56,511 nt of DNA from Mycobacterium sp. 852002-50816_SCH5313054-b (GTDB lineage Bacteria > Actinomycetota > Actinomycetes > Mycobacteriales > Mycobacteriaceae), in the NCBI RefSeq assembly GCF_001667185.1, contig NZ_LZIC01000005.1, forward strand, positions 1 to 56,511, written 5' to 3'. Positions 9,757 to 19,088 of this stretch are shown here, one piece after another; within the stretch, counting starts at the first letter, position 1; each line of letters starts with the position of its first letter. The notes beneath the pieces are model-generated. The model made no database searches and was not told the DNA's origin. It saw only the letters and a list, made by a program, of their open reading frames with translations. The position numbers and the translations under genes were made by a program.

Positions 9757-10611
9757 TCAGGCCTTCTTGGCCAGGCCGCCCACGATCGCGACGAGCACGC
9801 CCAGCCCGACCAGCGCGGCGCCGGCGACCAGCGTCACGTCGAGCCAGTGGCGCAGGCCGGCCTCGGCGTGGGCGACCATCACCTCGGCGACCTGGCGGAT
9901 GTCCCCGGTGGTGCGGTTGAGCGCGTCGTCGAGGTAGCGGCGGCCCGCCTCGATGCCCGCCCATCCCGCCGCGCCGACGAGCAGCGCCGAGACCCCGAGG
10001 CTGCTCAGGGCCTTGCCGCGGCGGCGCGCGGCGGCCAGCGTCAGCAGCGCGAACAGGCCGCTCAGCGCCGCCGCGCCGGCGCTGACCCACGGCCCCCAGG
10101 CCGCCAGCCGGCTCAGCTTTCCCTCCCGCAGGGACGGCGGCATCGACACCGCCACCGGGACGGTCAGGTCCGCGGGCACCGTGACGTTGTGGCTGCTCAA
10201 CACCTGCCGGAACGAGTCGTCCTTGAGCATCGGGGCCACGTCGATGACCCACTGATTGCCGCCGCGGCCCGGCGCCGGGTCGGTGAACAACCAGGCGTGG
10301 GCGGCCCGGTTCGCCCGGGCGAACAGCGGCGGAAACGAGGGGCCCGCCGTGAAGCCGCTCGCGACGTCGTGCACCTGCGCGCTGTCCACCGGGTAGCGAC
10401 CCGCGCCGTGCGTGGCGATGAGCGCCATCGCCCGGGTGGTGAGTTCGCCCGCCATGGCGGACTGCAGGGCGGGGTCGCCCGCGGCCTGCTGCGCGAGCGC
10501 GGCGTAGCCGTCCTCGCTGACGAGGTTGCGCTGCGCCCAGGCCGCGGGAATCGCAACGGCCAGCGCAACCGTGGTGGCCAGCCACAACGCAACGGTCGCC
10601 GCGAATCGCAC
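9757..10611 (-). CDS. Conserved membrane protein of unknown function
   Basis: A 284-residue protein. An N-terminal helix (TVALWLATTVALAVAIPAAW) is followed by an extracytoplasmic domain of about 140 residues with a repeated-looking AALAQQAAGDPALQSAMAGEL helix. Three further hydrophobic segments lie in the C-terminal half (VSAGAAALSGLFALL, SLGVSALLVGAAGW, VTLVAGAALVGLGVLVAIVGG). The protein ends LAKKA. No catalytic motif or family was recognised. It converges on rskA with a 2-bp gap and is preceded on its own strand by the DinB-fold gene after about 10 bp, so it probably lies at the end of that minus-strand unit. It is an insertion relative to the rskA-Rv0443 junction of M. tuberculosis. Confidence 0.7.
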   Translation of the reverse strand: MRFAATVALWLATTVALAVAIPAAWAQRNLVSEDGYAALAQQAAGDPALQSAMAGELTTRAMALIATHGAGRYPVDSAQVHDVASGFTAGPSFPPLFARANRAAHAWLFTDPAPGRGGNQWVIDVAPMLKDDSFRQVLSSHNVTVPADLTVPVAVSMPPSLREGKLSRLAAWGPWVSAGAAALSGLFALLTLAAARRRGKALSSLGVSALLVGAAGWAGIEAGRRYLDDALNRTTGDIRQVAEVMVAHAEAGLRHWLDVTLVAGAALVGLGVLVAIVGGLAKKA

Positions 10612-10621
10612 GCCTTAGAAC

Positions 10622-11134
10622 CTACTGAATCCCCCGCACGTACGCGGCCTGGCCGAGGTGCTGGGCGCAGTCGTCGATGATGCTCACCAGCCGCGCGCTG
10701 GCCGTCACCGGCGGATCCCAGTTGGTGTCGACGACGCGGCCCAGCTCGTCGGCCGTCACGCTGGCGACGTATTCGAGGGTCAGCTTGTGCACCGCGTGGT
10801 AGTAGCCCCTCAGCAGCTCGGCGGGCGCCTTCACCTTCGCCACCTCGTCGGGGCCGTGCCCGTACCCGGTGTCGTCCCGCGGCAGGTCCAACCCGAACCG
10901 GTCCACCCAGCCGTCGCGGGTCCACACCTGCTCCACACCGGCCACCTGGGCCAGCTGGATGTCCTGCACCCGCGCGCTGTGCCAGAGCAGCCAGGCGATG
11001 CTGTTGGCGTTCGGGGCCGGGCGGTAGTTCGACACCTCGTCGGTCAGCCCGTCGGCGAGCTCGTCGACGTGTTCGATCAACCGGGTGAACGCGTCGCGAA
11101 GCAGTTCCTGAGTTGCGGCGTCGGCGTTGGGCAT
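10622..11134 (-). CDS. DinB/mycothiol-dependent isomerase-fold protein (Rv0443-like)
   Basis: A 170-residue four-helix-bundle protein. The ATG at 11134 begins MPNADAATQELL. Metal-site candidates of the fold are present: the His in WLLWHSARVQD, the His in GYYHAVHKL and the His in DDCAQHLGQAAYVRG. The last motif is the usual end of DinB-like proteins, many of which use mycothiol or bacillithiol. Position next to rskA/sigK and close to PPE10 matches Rv0443, which has about 171 residues. The substrate is unknown. It follows the broken glyoxalase on the same strand by 10 bp; the two frames can be read through by chance, but the Rv0443-like length supports this start. Confidence 0.78.
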   Translation of the reverse strand: MPNADAATQELLRDAFTRLIEHVDELADGLTDEVSNYRPAPNANSIAWLLWHSARVQDIQLAQVAGVEQVWTRDGWVDRFGLDLPRDDTGYGHGPDEVAKVKAPAELLRGYYHAVHKLTLEYVASVTADELGRVVDTNWDPPVTASARLVSIIDDCAQHLGQAAYVRGIQ

Positions 11135-11144
11135 GCCATCGACA

Positions 11145-11470
11145 TTACGGGCCCCCGTGCCAGACCGCCTCGAGGTTATTGCCGTCGGGATCGGGGACGA
11201 AGGCCCCGAAGTACCCGGGGTGATATTCGGGCCAGAGCCGCGGCCCGTGGTGGGGGCACCTCCCGCTTGCGGGGGATGACTCGGCGCCCAGCGCGCGGGA
11301 CCCCTGCCCGACCCGTCCGCGATCCAGAATGACGGTTTGCCGTCGCGGCCGTACCCGATGGCGCGGCCGAATTCCATTTGCCGCGAGAAACCAAGCACTC
11401 CCAGCACGTCGTCGTAGAAATTCTGCGATTTCGGATAATCGGCGCAATTGATTCCGATGTGGTCGATCAC
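11145..11470 (-). pseudogene. Glyoxalase/VOC-family gene, frameshifted and internally deleted
   Basis: The N-terminal half reads well from GTG 11470: HIGINCADYPKSQNFYDDVLG, then GYGRDGKPSFWIADGSGRGP. It then runs into the 26-bp repeat (11251-11276), and beyond it the family sequence continues in another frame as WPEYHPGYFGAFVPDPDGNN followed by LEAVWHGGP and a stop at 11145. The central part of the VOC fold, normally with the second metal-ligand strand and about 30-35 residues, is missing. This is therefore a broken gene. The repeat sits exactly at the break point. The DinB-fold gene follows on the same strand. Confidence 0.8.
11251..11276 (+). repeat. 26-bp GC-rich palindromic repeat, copy 2
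   Basis: Identical in sequence and plus-strand orientation to 8260-8285, about 3 kb away. Here it lies in a gene on the opposite strand and coincides with the frame break in the glyoxalase gene. Confidence 0.85.
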
Positions 11471-11516
11471 GAAGAGATCCTGGCACGATCCACCGGCGCG
11501 GTCGTAGATTATTTAG

Positions 11517-13268
11517 ATGACCTACGACCTCATCATCCGCAACGGCACCATCGTCGACGGGCTGGGCGGTGAGCCGTACGTGGGCGACGTCGCGGTAGCG
11601 AACGGTGTCATCACACAGGTGGGCCCGGTCGGATCGGTGAACGGGGACGGCGCCCACCGCGAGGTCGACGCCACCGGGCTGCTGGTCACGCCCGGATTCG
11701 TCGACCTGCACACCCACTACGACGGCCAGTCCATCTGGTCGGAGCGGCTGACCCCGTCGTCGGCACACGGGGTCACCACGGTGGTGGTGGGTAACTGCGG
11801 TGTCGGCTTCGCGCCGTGCCGCCAGGAGGACCACGACGTGCTCGTCGACGTGATGGCCGGGGTCGAGGACATCCCCGGCGTCGTGATGACCGACGGCCTG
11901 CCGTGGAACTGGGAAACCTTCCCCGAATACATGGACGCGCTGGAGGCGGGCAAACGCGACATCGACGTGGCGGCCTACCTGCCGCACTCGCCGCTGCGGG
12001 TGTACGTGATGGGTCAGCGCGGCGCGGAGCGCGAGCCGGCCACCGCCGAAGACCTCGCCGAGATGCGGGCGCTGGCCAAGGAGGCGATCGAGGTGGGCGC
12101 GCTGGGCTTCGCGTCGTCGCGGCTGACGATCCACAAGACCGAAAGCGGTTCGCCGATACCGAGTTACGACGCCGCCCGCGAGGAGATCGAAGAGATCGCC
12201 AAAGGTGTCGTGGACGCCGGCGGCGGGCTGCTGCAATTCGTGCCGGACATTCCCACCGGCGGCTACCAGCCCGTCCTGCAAACGGTGTTCGATGTGGCCG
12301 AGGACCTGGACCTGCCCGTCACCTTCACCCTCGTCGTCGCCAACTCCGGGGACCCGACGTGGGAGGACGCCATCACGATGATCGAGAAGGCCAATGCAAA
12401 TGCGGGGGCCGGCGGGGCACAATTTACCGCGCAGCTGCTGCCGCGCCCGATCGGCCTGATCATCGGGCTGCAGCTGAGCGCCAACCCGTTCGTGCTGTAC
12501 CCCAGCTACCGCGAGATCGCGCACCTGCCGCTGGCAGAGCGCGTGGCCGAGATGCGCAAGCCCGAGGTCCGCGCCCGGATCCTGGCCGACAAGCCCGGCG
12601 TCGGTCACCCGATCCTGTACGTGGCGCAGATGTGGGACTGGATCTACCCGCTGGGCGACGAGCCGAACTACGAGCCGGACCCGTCGACCAGCATCGGGGC
12701 CCGCGCCCGGGCCCGCGGGGTGAATCCGATGGAGGAGGCTTATGACCGGCTGCTCGACGACGACGGCCGCGCTATGCTGCTGGTCGCGACCAGCAACCTG
12801 CAGAACAACTCGCTGGACACCGTCGGGAAGCTGCTGCACCGCGACGACGTGGTGCTCGGGCTCGGCGACGGTGGCGCCCATTACGGCATGATCTGCGACG
12901 CCAGCTACACGACCTACTTCCTGGCGCATTGGGCGCGGGATCGCAAGTCCGGCAGGTTCACCGTCGCCGAGGCCGTGCGCGAGCTCACCTCGGTGCCGGC
13001 CCGGGTGGCCGGGCTGGGCGACCGGGGCCGCATCGCCGCCGGATACAAGGCCGATCTGAACGTCATCGACCACGCCGCCCTGCGGCTGCACAAGCCGGTG
13101 ATCCGGCATGACCTGCCCGCCGGCGGGCGGCGCCTGGATCAGACCGCGGAAGGATATGTGACAACCATCGTTTCCGGGGAAATAATTGCTGAAAATGGCG
13201 TTCCGACCGACGCTCGTCCAGGCAAGTTGGTCCGCGGCCGAAAGCCCATGCCTGTACCTGGTCGATAA
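11517..13268 (+). CDS. N-acyl-D-amino-acid deacylase-type amidohydrolase
   Basis: A 583-residue amidohydrolase-superfamily protein. It has the metal motif DLHTHYDG (H65, H67), the Cys of VGNCGVG (C94) that acts as a metal ligand in D-aminoacylases, and the catalytic Asp region GLGDGGAHYG near residue 450. It ends with the usual small beta-sandwich (AGYKADLNVIDH, YVTTIVSGEII). Family members release D-amino acids or related acyl groups, but many homologs are unassigned, so the substrate is open. The start ATG 11517 is 46 bp from the divergent glyoxalase remnant. It is absent from the M. tuberculosis Rv0442c-Rv0443 junction. Confidence 0.85.
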   Translation: MTYDLIIRNGTIVDGLGGEPYVGDVAVANGVITQVGPVGSVNGDGAHREVDATGLLVTPGFVDLHTHYDGQSIWSERLTPSSAHGVTTVVVGNCGVGFAPCRQEDHDVLVDVMAGVEDIPGVVMTDGLPWNWETFPEYMDALEAGKRDIDVAAYLPHSPLRVYVMGQRGAEREPATAEDLAEMRALAKEAIEVGALGFASSRLTIHKTESGSPIPSYDAAREEIEEIAKGVVDAGGGLLQFVPDIPTGGYQPVLQTVFDVAEDLDLPVTFTLVVANSGDPTWEDAITMIEKANANAGAGGAQFTAQLLPRPIGLIIGLQLSANPFVLYPSYREIAHLPLAERVAEMRKPEVRARILADKPGVGHPILYVAQMWDWIYPLGDEPNYEPDPSTSIGARARARGVNPMEEAYDRLLDDDGRAMLLVATSNLQNNSLDTVGKLLHRDDVVLGLGDGGAHYGMICDASYTTYFLAHWARDRKSGRFTVAEAVRELTSVPARVAGLGDRGRIAAGYKADLNVIDHAALRLHKPVIRHDLPAGGRRLDQTAEGYVTTIVSGEIIAENGVPTDARPGKLVRGRKPMPVPGR

Positions 13269-13274
13269 CGCCAC

Positions 13275-13289
13275 GAAGGGCGGCCCTTC
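13275..13289 (+). terminator. Short hairpin after the amidohydrolase gene
   Basis: GAAGGG and CCCTTC form a 6-bp stem with a CGG loop. It lies 7 bp past the stop codon and 17 bp before the PPE start. There is no T-tract, so termination is uncertain. Confidence 0.35.
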
Positions 13290-13306
13290 CCGGTTAAGTT
13301 GGGTCA

Positions 13307-14698
13307 GTGACGAGCCCGCATTTTGCGTGGTTGCCGCCTGAAATCAACTCGGCACTAATTTTTGCCGGGCCAGGTGCGGCGCCGCTGCTTGCTGCGGCCG
13401 AAGCCTGGGACGGATTGGCCGAGGACCTGGCGTCGTCAGCTTCGTCGTTCTTTTCGGTGACATCGGATCTGGCCAACGGCTCGTGGCAGGGCGCGTCCGC
13501 GGCGGCAATGATGGCCGTCGCGACCCAGTACGTGGGCTGGCTCAGCGCGGCCGCCGCCCAGGCCGAGGCGGCATCGAGCCAGGCCGCAGCCATCGCCGCC
13601 GCCTTCGAGTCCGCGGTGGCGGCCACGGTGCAGCCCGCGGTGGTGTCCGCGAATCGCGCCCTGGTGCGGGCGCTGGCGTCCACGAACTGGTTCGGATTCA
13701 ACGTCCCGGCGATCATGGACACCGAGGCCGCCTACGAGGCGATGTGGGCGGCCGACGTGGCCGCGATGTTCGGTTACCACGCCGACGCGTCGGCGGCAGC
13801 CGCGCAATTGGCGCCCTGGCAGCAGGTCCTGCAAAAGATCGGTTTCACCTTCAACAACGGTAAAATTGGTTTCGGTCCACTTTCGATGGGCAATTCCAAC
13901 GTCGGTTTCGGAAACAGCGGCAACTTAAATGTCGGCTCCGGAAATTCGGGGAACAACAACTTGGGCTTGGGGAACCTCGGTAATAACAACTTTGGCTTTG
14001 GTAACAGCGGTAACAACGACTTCGGGATCGGGCTGACCGGCAACAACCAGATCGGCTTCGGCGGCTTCAACTCCGGCACCGGCAACATCGGGTTTTTCAA
14101 CTCCGGCAGCAATAACGTCGGTTTCTTCAACTCCGGCACCGGAAACTTCGGCATCGGTAACGCGGGCGTGTCCAACACCGGCGTCTTGAACTCCGGAGCG
14201 GTCAACGCGGGCCTGTTCAACAGCGGCAACGCCAACACGGGCATTTTCATGGACGGCGCGGCCGCCCACGGCGCCCAGGATGCCGCCGTGCTCAACTCCG
14301 GGATGACGGGCGGCGTCGGGGCGGCCAACCTCAGCTCGAGCCTGCTCAACTCGGCCGCGACCACCGGCGGCCTCAATGCGAGCCTGTCGAACGCGGCGAT
14401 GCTCACCCCGGCCAGCGCCATCGCCGGCCCGGCCGACACGAGCGCCCTCGCCGGCGGCATCCAGGCGGGCGGCGCGAACGCCGTCGCGGGTGCGGCGGCC
14501 GGCCCCACCCCCACCCCGCCGGCCCTGCGGACCACTACGGCTCCCACCGGCTTCTTCGCCGCCAGCGGCGCCGAGGAGGGCGTGCGGAACCTGGCCGCGC
14601 GGGAGTCGGGCATACCCAACTCGAGCTTCTTCAACAAGGCTGACCGCCCGCCCGCCGTGCCCGAGCCGGGCATCGGGGAGCCGGTCATCCCCGACTAG
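13307..14698 (+). CDS. PPE10: PPE family protein with MPTR repeats, PPE10-like
   Basis: A 463-residue PPE protein starting at GTG 13307. The PPE motif is at residues 10-12 and the WxG turn at SWQG (residues 59-62); the helical PPE domain ends near residue 175. Residues about 180-310 are MPTR pentapeptide-type repeats (NxGxGN, FFNSGSGN forms). The C-terminal ~150 residues are low-complexity Ala/Gly/Pro. Position beside Rv0441c- and Rv0443-like genes indicates PPE10, reported as an ESX-5 substrate with a role in capsule integrity. No PE gene lies next to it. Secretion by a type VII system is inferred from the family. Confidence 0.88.
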   Translation: MTSPHFAWLPPEINSALIFAGPGAAPLLAAAEAWDGLAEDLASSASSFFSVTSDLANGSWQGASAAAMMAVATQYVGWLSAAAAQAEAASSQAAAIAAAFESAVAATVQPAVVSANRALVRALASTNWFGFNVPAIMDTEAAYEAMWAADVAAMFGYHADASAAAAQLAPWQQVLQKIGFTFNNGKIGFGPLSMGNSNVGFGNSGNLNVGSGNSGNNNLGLGNLGNNNFGFGNSGNNDFGIGLTGNNQIGFGGFNSGTGNIGFFNSGSNNVGFFNSGTGNFGIGNAGVSNTGVLNSGAVNAGLFNSGNANTGIFMDGAAAHGAQDAAVLNSGMTGGVGAANLSSSLLNSAATTGGLNASLSNAAMLTPASAIAGPADTSALAGGIQAGGANAVAGAAAGPTPTPPALRTTTAPTGFFAASGAEEGVRNLAARESGIPNSSFFNKADRPPAVPEPGIGEPVIPD

Positions 14699-14715
14699 CG
14701 GCCTAGTCTGAAGGC

Positions 14716-15105
14716 ATGCGCACGAAGAAGAAGGTGGACCTCGAGCGGCTCGCTGCCGCCCTCCCGGACTTTCCGTTTGCATACCTGATCACGGTCGGCG
14801 ACGACTATCGAGCCCACACCGTGACCGTCGAGCCGCGGATGCGCGAGGCCACTCTCGACGTCGGCCTCATCGGCGGGCGCACCCGGGAGAACCTGGCCCA
14901 GCGCGGCGACGTCACCCTGGTGTGGCCCCCGCGCGAGCCCGGCGGCTACTCGCTGATCGTCGACGGCAAAGCCGAAGTGGCGGAATCGGCCGGCGAGGCC
15001 GTCCACCTGGGCGTCGTGCCGGAGCGCGCGCTGCTGCACCGCGAGGCCGACTCCCCCAGCGCCGCCAAAGGGTGCCTGCACGACTGCGTGGTGTTCTCGC
15101 TGTGA
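14716..15105 (+). CDS. Pyridoxamine-phosphate-oxidase-like flavin-fold protein (Rv0441c-like)
   Basis: A 129-residue protein starting ATG 14716. It follows the split-barrel pattern: [20 protein letters not shown], then [36 protein letters not shown] and [11 protein letters not shown]. The sequence fits the mycobacterial Rv0441c family, which sits between groEL2 and PPE10 in M. tuberculosis. Members of this fold bind FMN, F420 or heme; the bound cofactor here is unknown. The stop overlaps the start of the next gene by four bases (GTGA). Confidence 0.75.
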   Translation: MRTKKKVDLERLAAALPDFPFAYLITVGDDYRAHTVTVEPRMREATLDVGLIGGRTRENLAQRGDVTLVWPPREPGGYSLIVDGKAEVAESAGEAVHLGVVPERALLHREADSPSAAKGCLHDCVVFSL

Positions 15106-15662
15106 GCCGCGTTGCGCCGCTCGCTCCACCGTGGAGCGAGGAGGACGCCACGGGCATCAACAGCTGGGGTCACCCGGACCGCACCTACGAGCCGCTGCTT
15201 CTGGTGCGTTGCCTGCAGCGCCACCCGGCGCTTGCGAGCCGGCTGCGCAAGCTTGGCGAATCCCTTTATGTCGTAGCGCTTTTGCCGCCCCGGACCCGGA
15301 CGATCGCGATCCTGCGCAGCTGCGCGCTGCTGCGGTGCGAGTACGAGTGGGGCGGGCAGGCGGCGTTCTGGGGTCCGATCGCGGGCGTCACCGACGACGA
15401 GTGCGACGCCCTGGTCACCGGCGGCGCGGACGACCCGCGGTGGAGCCCGGCCGAGCGGACGCTGATCGAGGCGGTGGACGAACTGGAACGCAGCGGCTCG
15501 TGGTCGGAGTCGACCTGGGCGGCGCTGGGACGCGACCTCAGTGACGAGCAGCGGATCGAATTGCTGACCGCCGTCGGCTGGTACCGCACGATCTGCACGC
15601 TGTGCAACGCGCTCGCGCTACCGGTGGAAGGGTGGATGCGGCGCTGGCCCTCAGCTGGTTGA
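15102..15662 (+). CDS. Carboxymuconolactone decarboxylase/AhpD-like protein
   Basis: A 186-residue all-helical protein starting GTG 15102. The CMD core is recognisable: [20 protein letters not shown] followed by [23 protein letters not shown] single Cys precedes the E-x-x-G segment, so the two-Cys AhpD disulphide centre is not complete. An oxidoreductase or decarboxylase function can therefore not be stated. A second helix pair ([33 protein letters not shown]) completes the fold. Translational coupling with the flavin-fold gene suggests a joint role. Its last 12 bases overlap the end of the convergent SDR gene. Confidence 0.72.
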   Translation: MSRVAPLAPPWSEEDATGINSWGHPDRTYEPLLLVRCLQRHPALASRLRKLGESLYVVALLPPRTRTIAILRSCALLRCEYEWGGQAAFWGPIAGVTDDECDALVTGGADDPRWSPAERTLIEAVDELERSGSWSESTWAALGRDLSDEQRIELLTAVGWYRTICTLCNALALPVEGWMRRWPSAG

Positions 15663-16475
15663 CCGGTCCCTTTTGAGGCCCGGATGCTGGTTCTTCAGTA
15701 GCGGCAGCAGCACCCGTCGCGGCATGAACTGGAACAGCCGGGTGGACAGTTGGCTCGGCAGCCCGGCGATCACGGTCCCGCGGTCGTGCTCGAGGGCGTC
15801 GACCCCGATGCGCGCCACCTCGCGCGACGGCATCCACAGGAATTTCGGGAACGCGTCGGCAAAGGTCCGCTCATCCATGCCCGCGTTCTTCAGGAACTCG
15901 GTGCGCACCGGCCCCGGGCACAGCAGCGCGACGGTGACACCGGTGCCGGCGAGTTCGCCGCGCACCCCCTCGGTGTAGGTCTTCACGAACGCCTTGGTGG
16001 CGGAGTAGCCGGCTTGCCCCGGGAAGGGGTGGTAGCCCGCGGTGGATCCGAGGTTGAGGATCGCGCCGCGCCCGCGTGGGACCATCTGCTGCACCGCGCG
16101 GGTGGTGAGGTCGATGACGGCCTCGACGTTGACCCGCACCTGGGCGATCTCGTCGTCGACGCGCGTCTTCGTCACCGACCCGATGGTGCCGATGCCGGCG
16201 TTGTTGACCAGGATTTCGACGGTCAGCCCGCGGCGGTCGACCTCGTCCAGGAGGCCGGCGCGGGCTGTCGCGTCCGCGACGTCGCAGGCGATCACCTCGA
16301 CGCGCACGCTGCCCGCGAGCTCGTCGGCCAGCTCGCGCAGCCTGTCCTCGCGTCGGGCGACGAGCGTCAGGCCGTGGCCGCGCTCGGCCAGCTCCCGGGC
16401 GATGTCGGCGCCGATGCCCGACGATGCCCCGGTGACGACGGCGGTGCCGGTGGGTGATGGGGTCGGAAGAGCCAC
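15651..16475 (-). CDS. Short-chain dehydrogenase/reductase
   Basis: A 274-residue classical SDR. It has the cofactor motif TGASSGIG (about residues 15-22), an Arg pair after the second strand (LVARREDRL) that suggests NADPH, the NNAG motif, a Ser at LNLGSTAG, and the catalytic YSATK. The PGPVRTEF segment is the usual C-terminal substrate loop. The sequence resembles SDRs annotated as keto-acyl or steroid reductases, but the substrate is unknown. It lies downstream of groEL2 on the same strand, beyond a strong terminator, so it is a separate unit. It is absent at this point in M. tuberculosis. Confidence 0.85.
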   Translation of the reverse strand: MALPTPSPTGTAVVTGASSGIGADIARELAERGHGLTLVARREDRLRELADELAGSVRVEVIACDVADATARAGLLDEVDRRGLTVEILVNNAGIGTIGSVTKTRVDDEIAQVRVNVEAVIDLTTRAVQQMVPRGRGAILNLGSTAGYHPFPGQAGYSATKAFVKTYTEGVRGELAGTGVTVALLCPGPVRTEFLKNAGMDERTFADAFPKFLWMPSREVARIGVDALEHDRGTVIAGLPSQLSTRLFQFMPRRVLLPLLKNQHPGLKRDRSTS

Positions 16476-16510
16476 GCGGTTAAACGTACAAGGCGGCCCA
16501 GCGCGCCGAT

Positions 16511-16562
16511 CGTGAAACCAGGGCGGAAAAATCGCCGAAATCCCGCCCTGAGCTCACGCTCG
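16511..16562. repeat. Intergenic palindromic repeat, type A copy 1
   Basis: AGGGCGG (16520-16526) and CCGCCCT (16543-16549) form a hairpin whose loop contains CGCCGAAATC. It is flanked by CGTGA on the left and TCACG then CTCGGCG on the right. The core resembles the palindrome at 31532-31557. Confidence 0.55.
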
Positions 16563-16569
16563 GCGGACA

Positions 16570-16607
16570 CGAGAAAGCCCGGCCCCCAAAGGGACCGGGC
16601 TTTCTCG
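16570..16607 (-). terminator. Strong rho-independent-type terminator of groEL2
   Basis: A 13-bp perfect stem, CGAGAAAGCCCGG (16570-16582) with its complement (16595-16607), closes over a C-rich/AAA loop that can add three more pairs. It starts 10 bases beyond the groEL2 stop on the minus strand. It lacks a long T-tract, as is usual in mycobacteria. Confidence 0.85.
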
Positions 16608-16616
16608 TACAGGGAC

Positions 16617-18332
<1,716 letters not shown>

Positions 18333-18345
18333 TCACCGTCCCGAC

Positions 18346-18372
18346 CTAGCACTCGCTGGTCGCGAGTGCCAA
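18346..18372 (-). promoter_or_regulatory. CIRCE operator, proximal
   Basis: CTAGCACTC and GAGTGCCAA are separated by nine bases, matching the CIRCE inverted repeat TTAGCACTC-N9-GAGTGCTAA bound by HrcA. It lies between a TTGGCA (18367-18372) and an ACCTAG complement (18344-18349), which are spaced 17 bp like a minus-strand core promoter. Confidence 0.88.
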
Positions 18373-18376
18373 GTCA

Positions 18377-18405
18377 TTCTTAGCACTCGCCCATGCCGAG
18401 TGCAA
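18377..18405 (-). promoter_or_regulatory. Likely groEL2 core promoter
   Basis: On the minus strand TTGCAC (18400-18405) is followed after 17 bases by TAAGAA (18377-18382). The spacer lies within the distal CIRCE box, so HrcA binding would block RNA polymerase. The assignment is by eye. Confidence 0.55.
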
Positions 18406-18406
18406 G
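18380..18406 (-). promoter_or_regulatory. CIRCE operator, distal
   Basis: TTAGCACTC, nine bases, then GAGTGCAAG. This is the second HrcA-type inverted repeat, 7 bp from the proximal copy. The left half is a perfect consensus match. Confidence 0.88.
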
Positions 18407-18418
18407 AACGGCCCCCGG

Positions 18419-18985
18419 TTATCGCCCAGCGCGTAAACCGTCGATGACGACGTCGGTCACTCGCTCTGCCAGCGCGGAGTCGTAGGCCTCCATCGCCTGG
18501 CAGCCGACCAGGATCGTCTTGAGATCCCGCATATCGATGTCGCGCCGCGCCGTGCCGGCTTCCTGCGCGGCCCGCAGCAGCTCGCCGAGCAACGCCTTGA
18601 ACGCGTCCTCGGCCTCGGGCGCGGCGCAGGCGATGTCGATCCCCAGCCCGGCCAGCGCGTCGACCAGGCCGCGGTCCGTCGCGCCCCATTGCAGCACCAT
18701 CGAGCGCAGGAAACTGAAGAGCGCCTCGCCCGGTCCCGCGGATTCGAGCAGGGCATGCCCGTCGTCGACGAGGCGCCCCATCCGGTCTTCGATGACGGCC
18801 GCCAGCAGCGCCTCCTTCGTCGGGAAGTGCCGGTAGACGGTGCCGGCGCCGAGCCCGGCGCGCCGGGCGATCTCGTCGATCGGCACCGCCAGGCCCTCGG
18901 CCGCGAAGGTCTCGTAGGCGACTTCCAGCACGCGCGCGCGGTTGCGCGCCGCGTCGGCGCGCAGCGGCCGTGTCGGTTGCGCCAT
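18419..18985 (-). CDS. TetR-family transcriptional regulator
   Basis: A 188-residue TetR-type repressor. The N-terminal helix-turn-helix is clear (VLEVAYETFAAEGL, PIDEIARRAGLGAGTVYRHF, TKEALLAAV). The C-terminal ligand domain is divergent and ends VTDVVIDGLRAGR. It is transcribed away from the SDR gene at 19089, with 103 bp between the two starts. An inverted repeat in that gap (AAGCGGGGCG near 19010 and CGCCCCGTTT near 19054) is a plausible operator for both genes. It is not in the M. tuberculosis groEL2-Rv0439c gap as I recall it. The ligand is unknown. Confidence 0.9.
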   Translation of the reverse strand: MAQPTRPLRADAARNRARVLEVAYETFAAEGLAVPIDEIARRAGLGAGTVYRHFPTKEALLAAVIEDRMGRLVDDGHALLESAGPGEALFSFLRSMVLQWGATDRGLVDALAGLGIDIACAAPEAEDAFKALLGELLRAAQEAGTARRDIDMRDLKTILVGCQAMEAYDSALAERVTDVVIDGLRAGR

Positions 18986-19003
18986 CTGTTCACCACCTAT
19001 GAG

Positions 19004-19063
19004 TTGACAAAGCGGGGCGTGCGTTCCGTATAGTTGCGATCAACCGGAGCGCTCGCCCCGTTT
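19004..19063 (+). promoter_or_regulatory. Divergent promoter with inverted repeat between tetR and SDR gene
   Basis: TTGACA at 19004-19009 and TATAGT at 19029-19034 resemble a plus-strand promoter with a long 19-base spacer. AAGCGGGGCG (19010-19019) and CGCCCCGTTT (19054-19063) are near-perfect inverted arms around it. This is the position expected for a TetR operator. Confidence 0.45.
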
Positions 19064-19088
19064 ACTCTACTAGTTCAAGGAGCCCGTC

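Noticed and set aside
10622..11470. Single open frame that would fuse a glyoxalase N-terminus to the DinB-fold protein
   Set aside because: Sequence between the two domains is out-of-frame glyoxalase DNA; the true VOC C-terminus is found in another frame.
11145..13274. Antisense 709-codon frame over the amidohydrolase
   Set aside because: Only its last ~30 codons match a family (VOC C-terminus); the rest is a shadow of the amidohydrolase.
13860..14250. Repeated unit suggestive of a CRISPR or tandem array
   Set aside because: The repeats are in frame and encode the NxGxGN MPTR pattern of the PPE protein.
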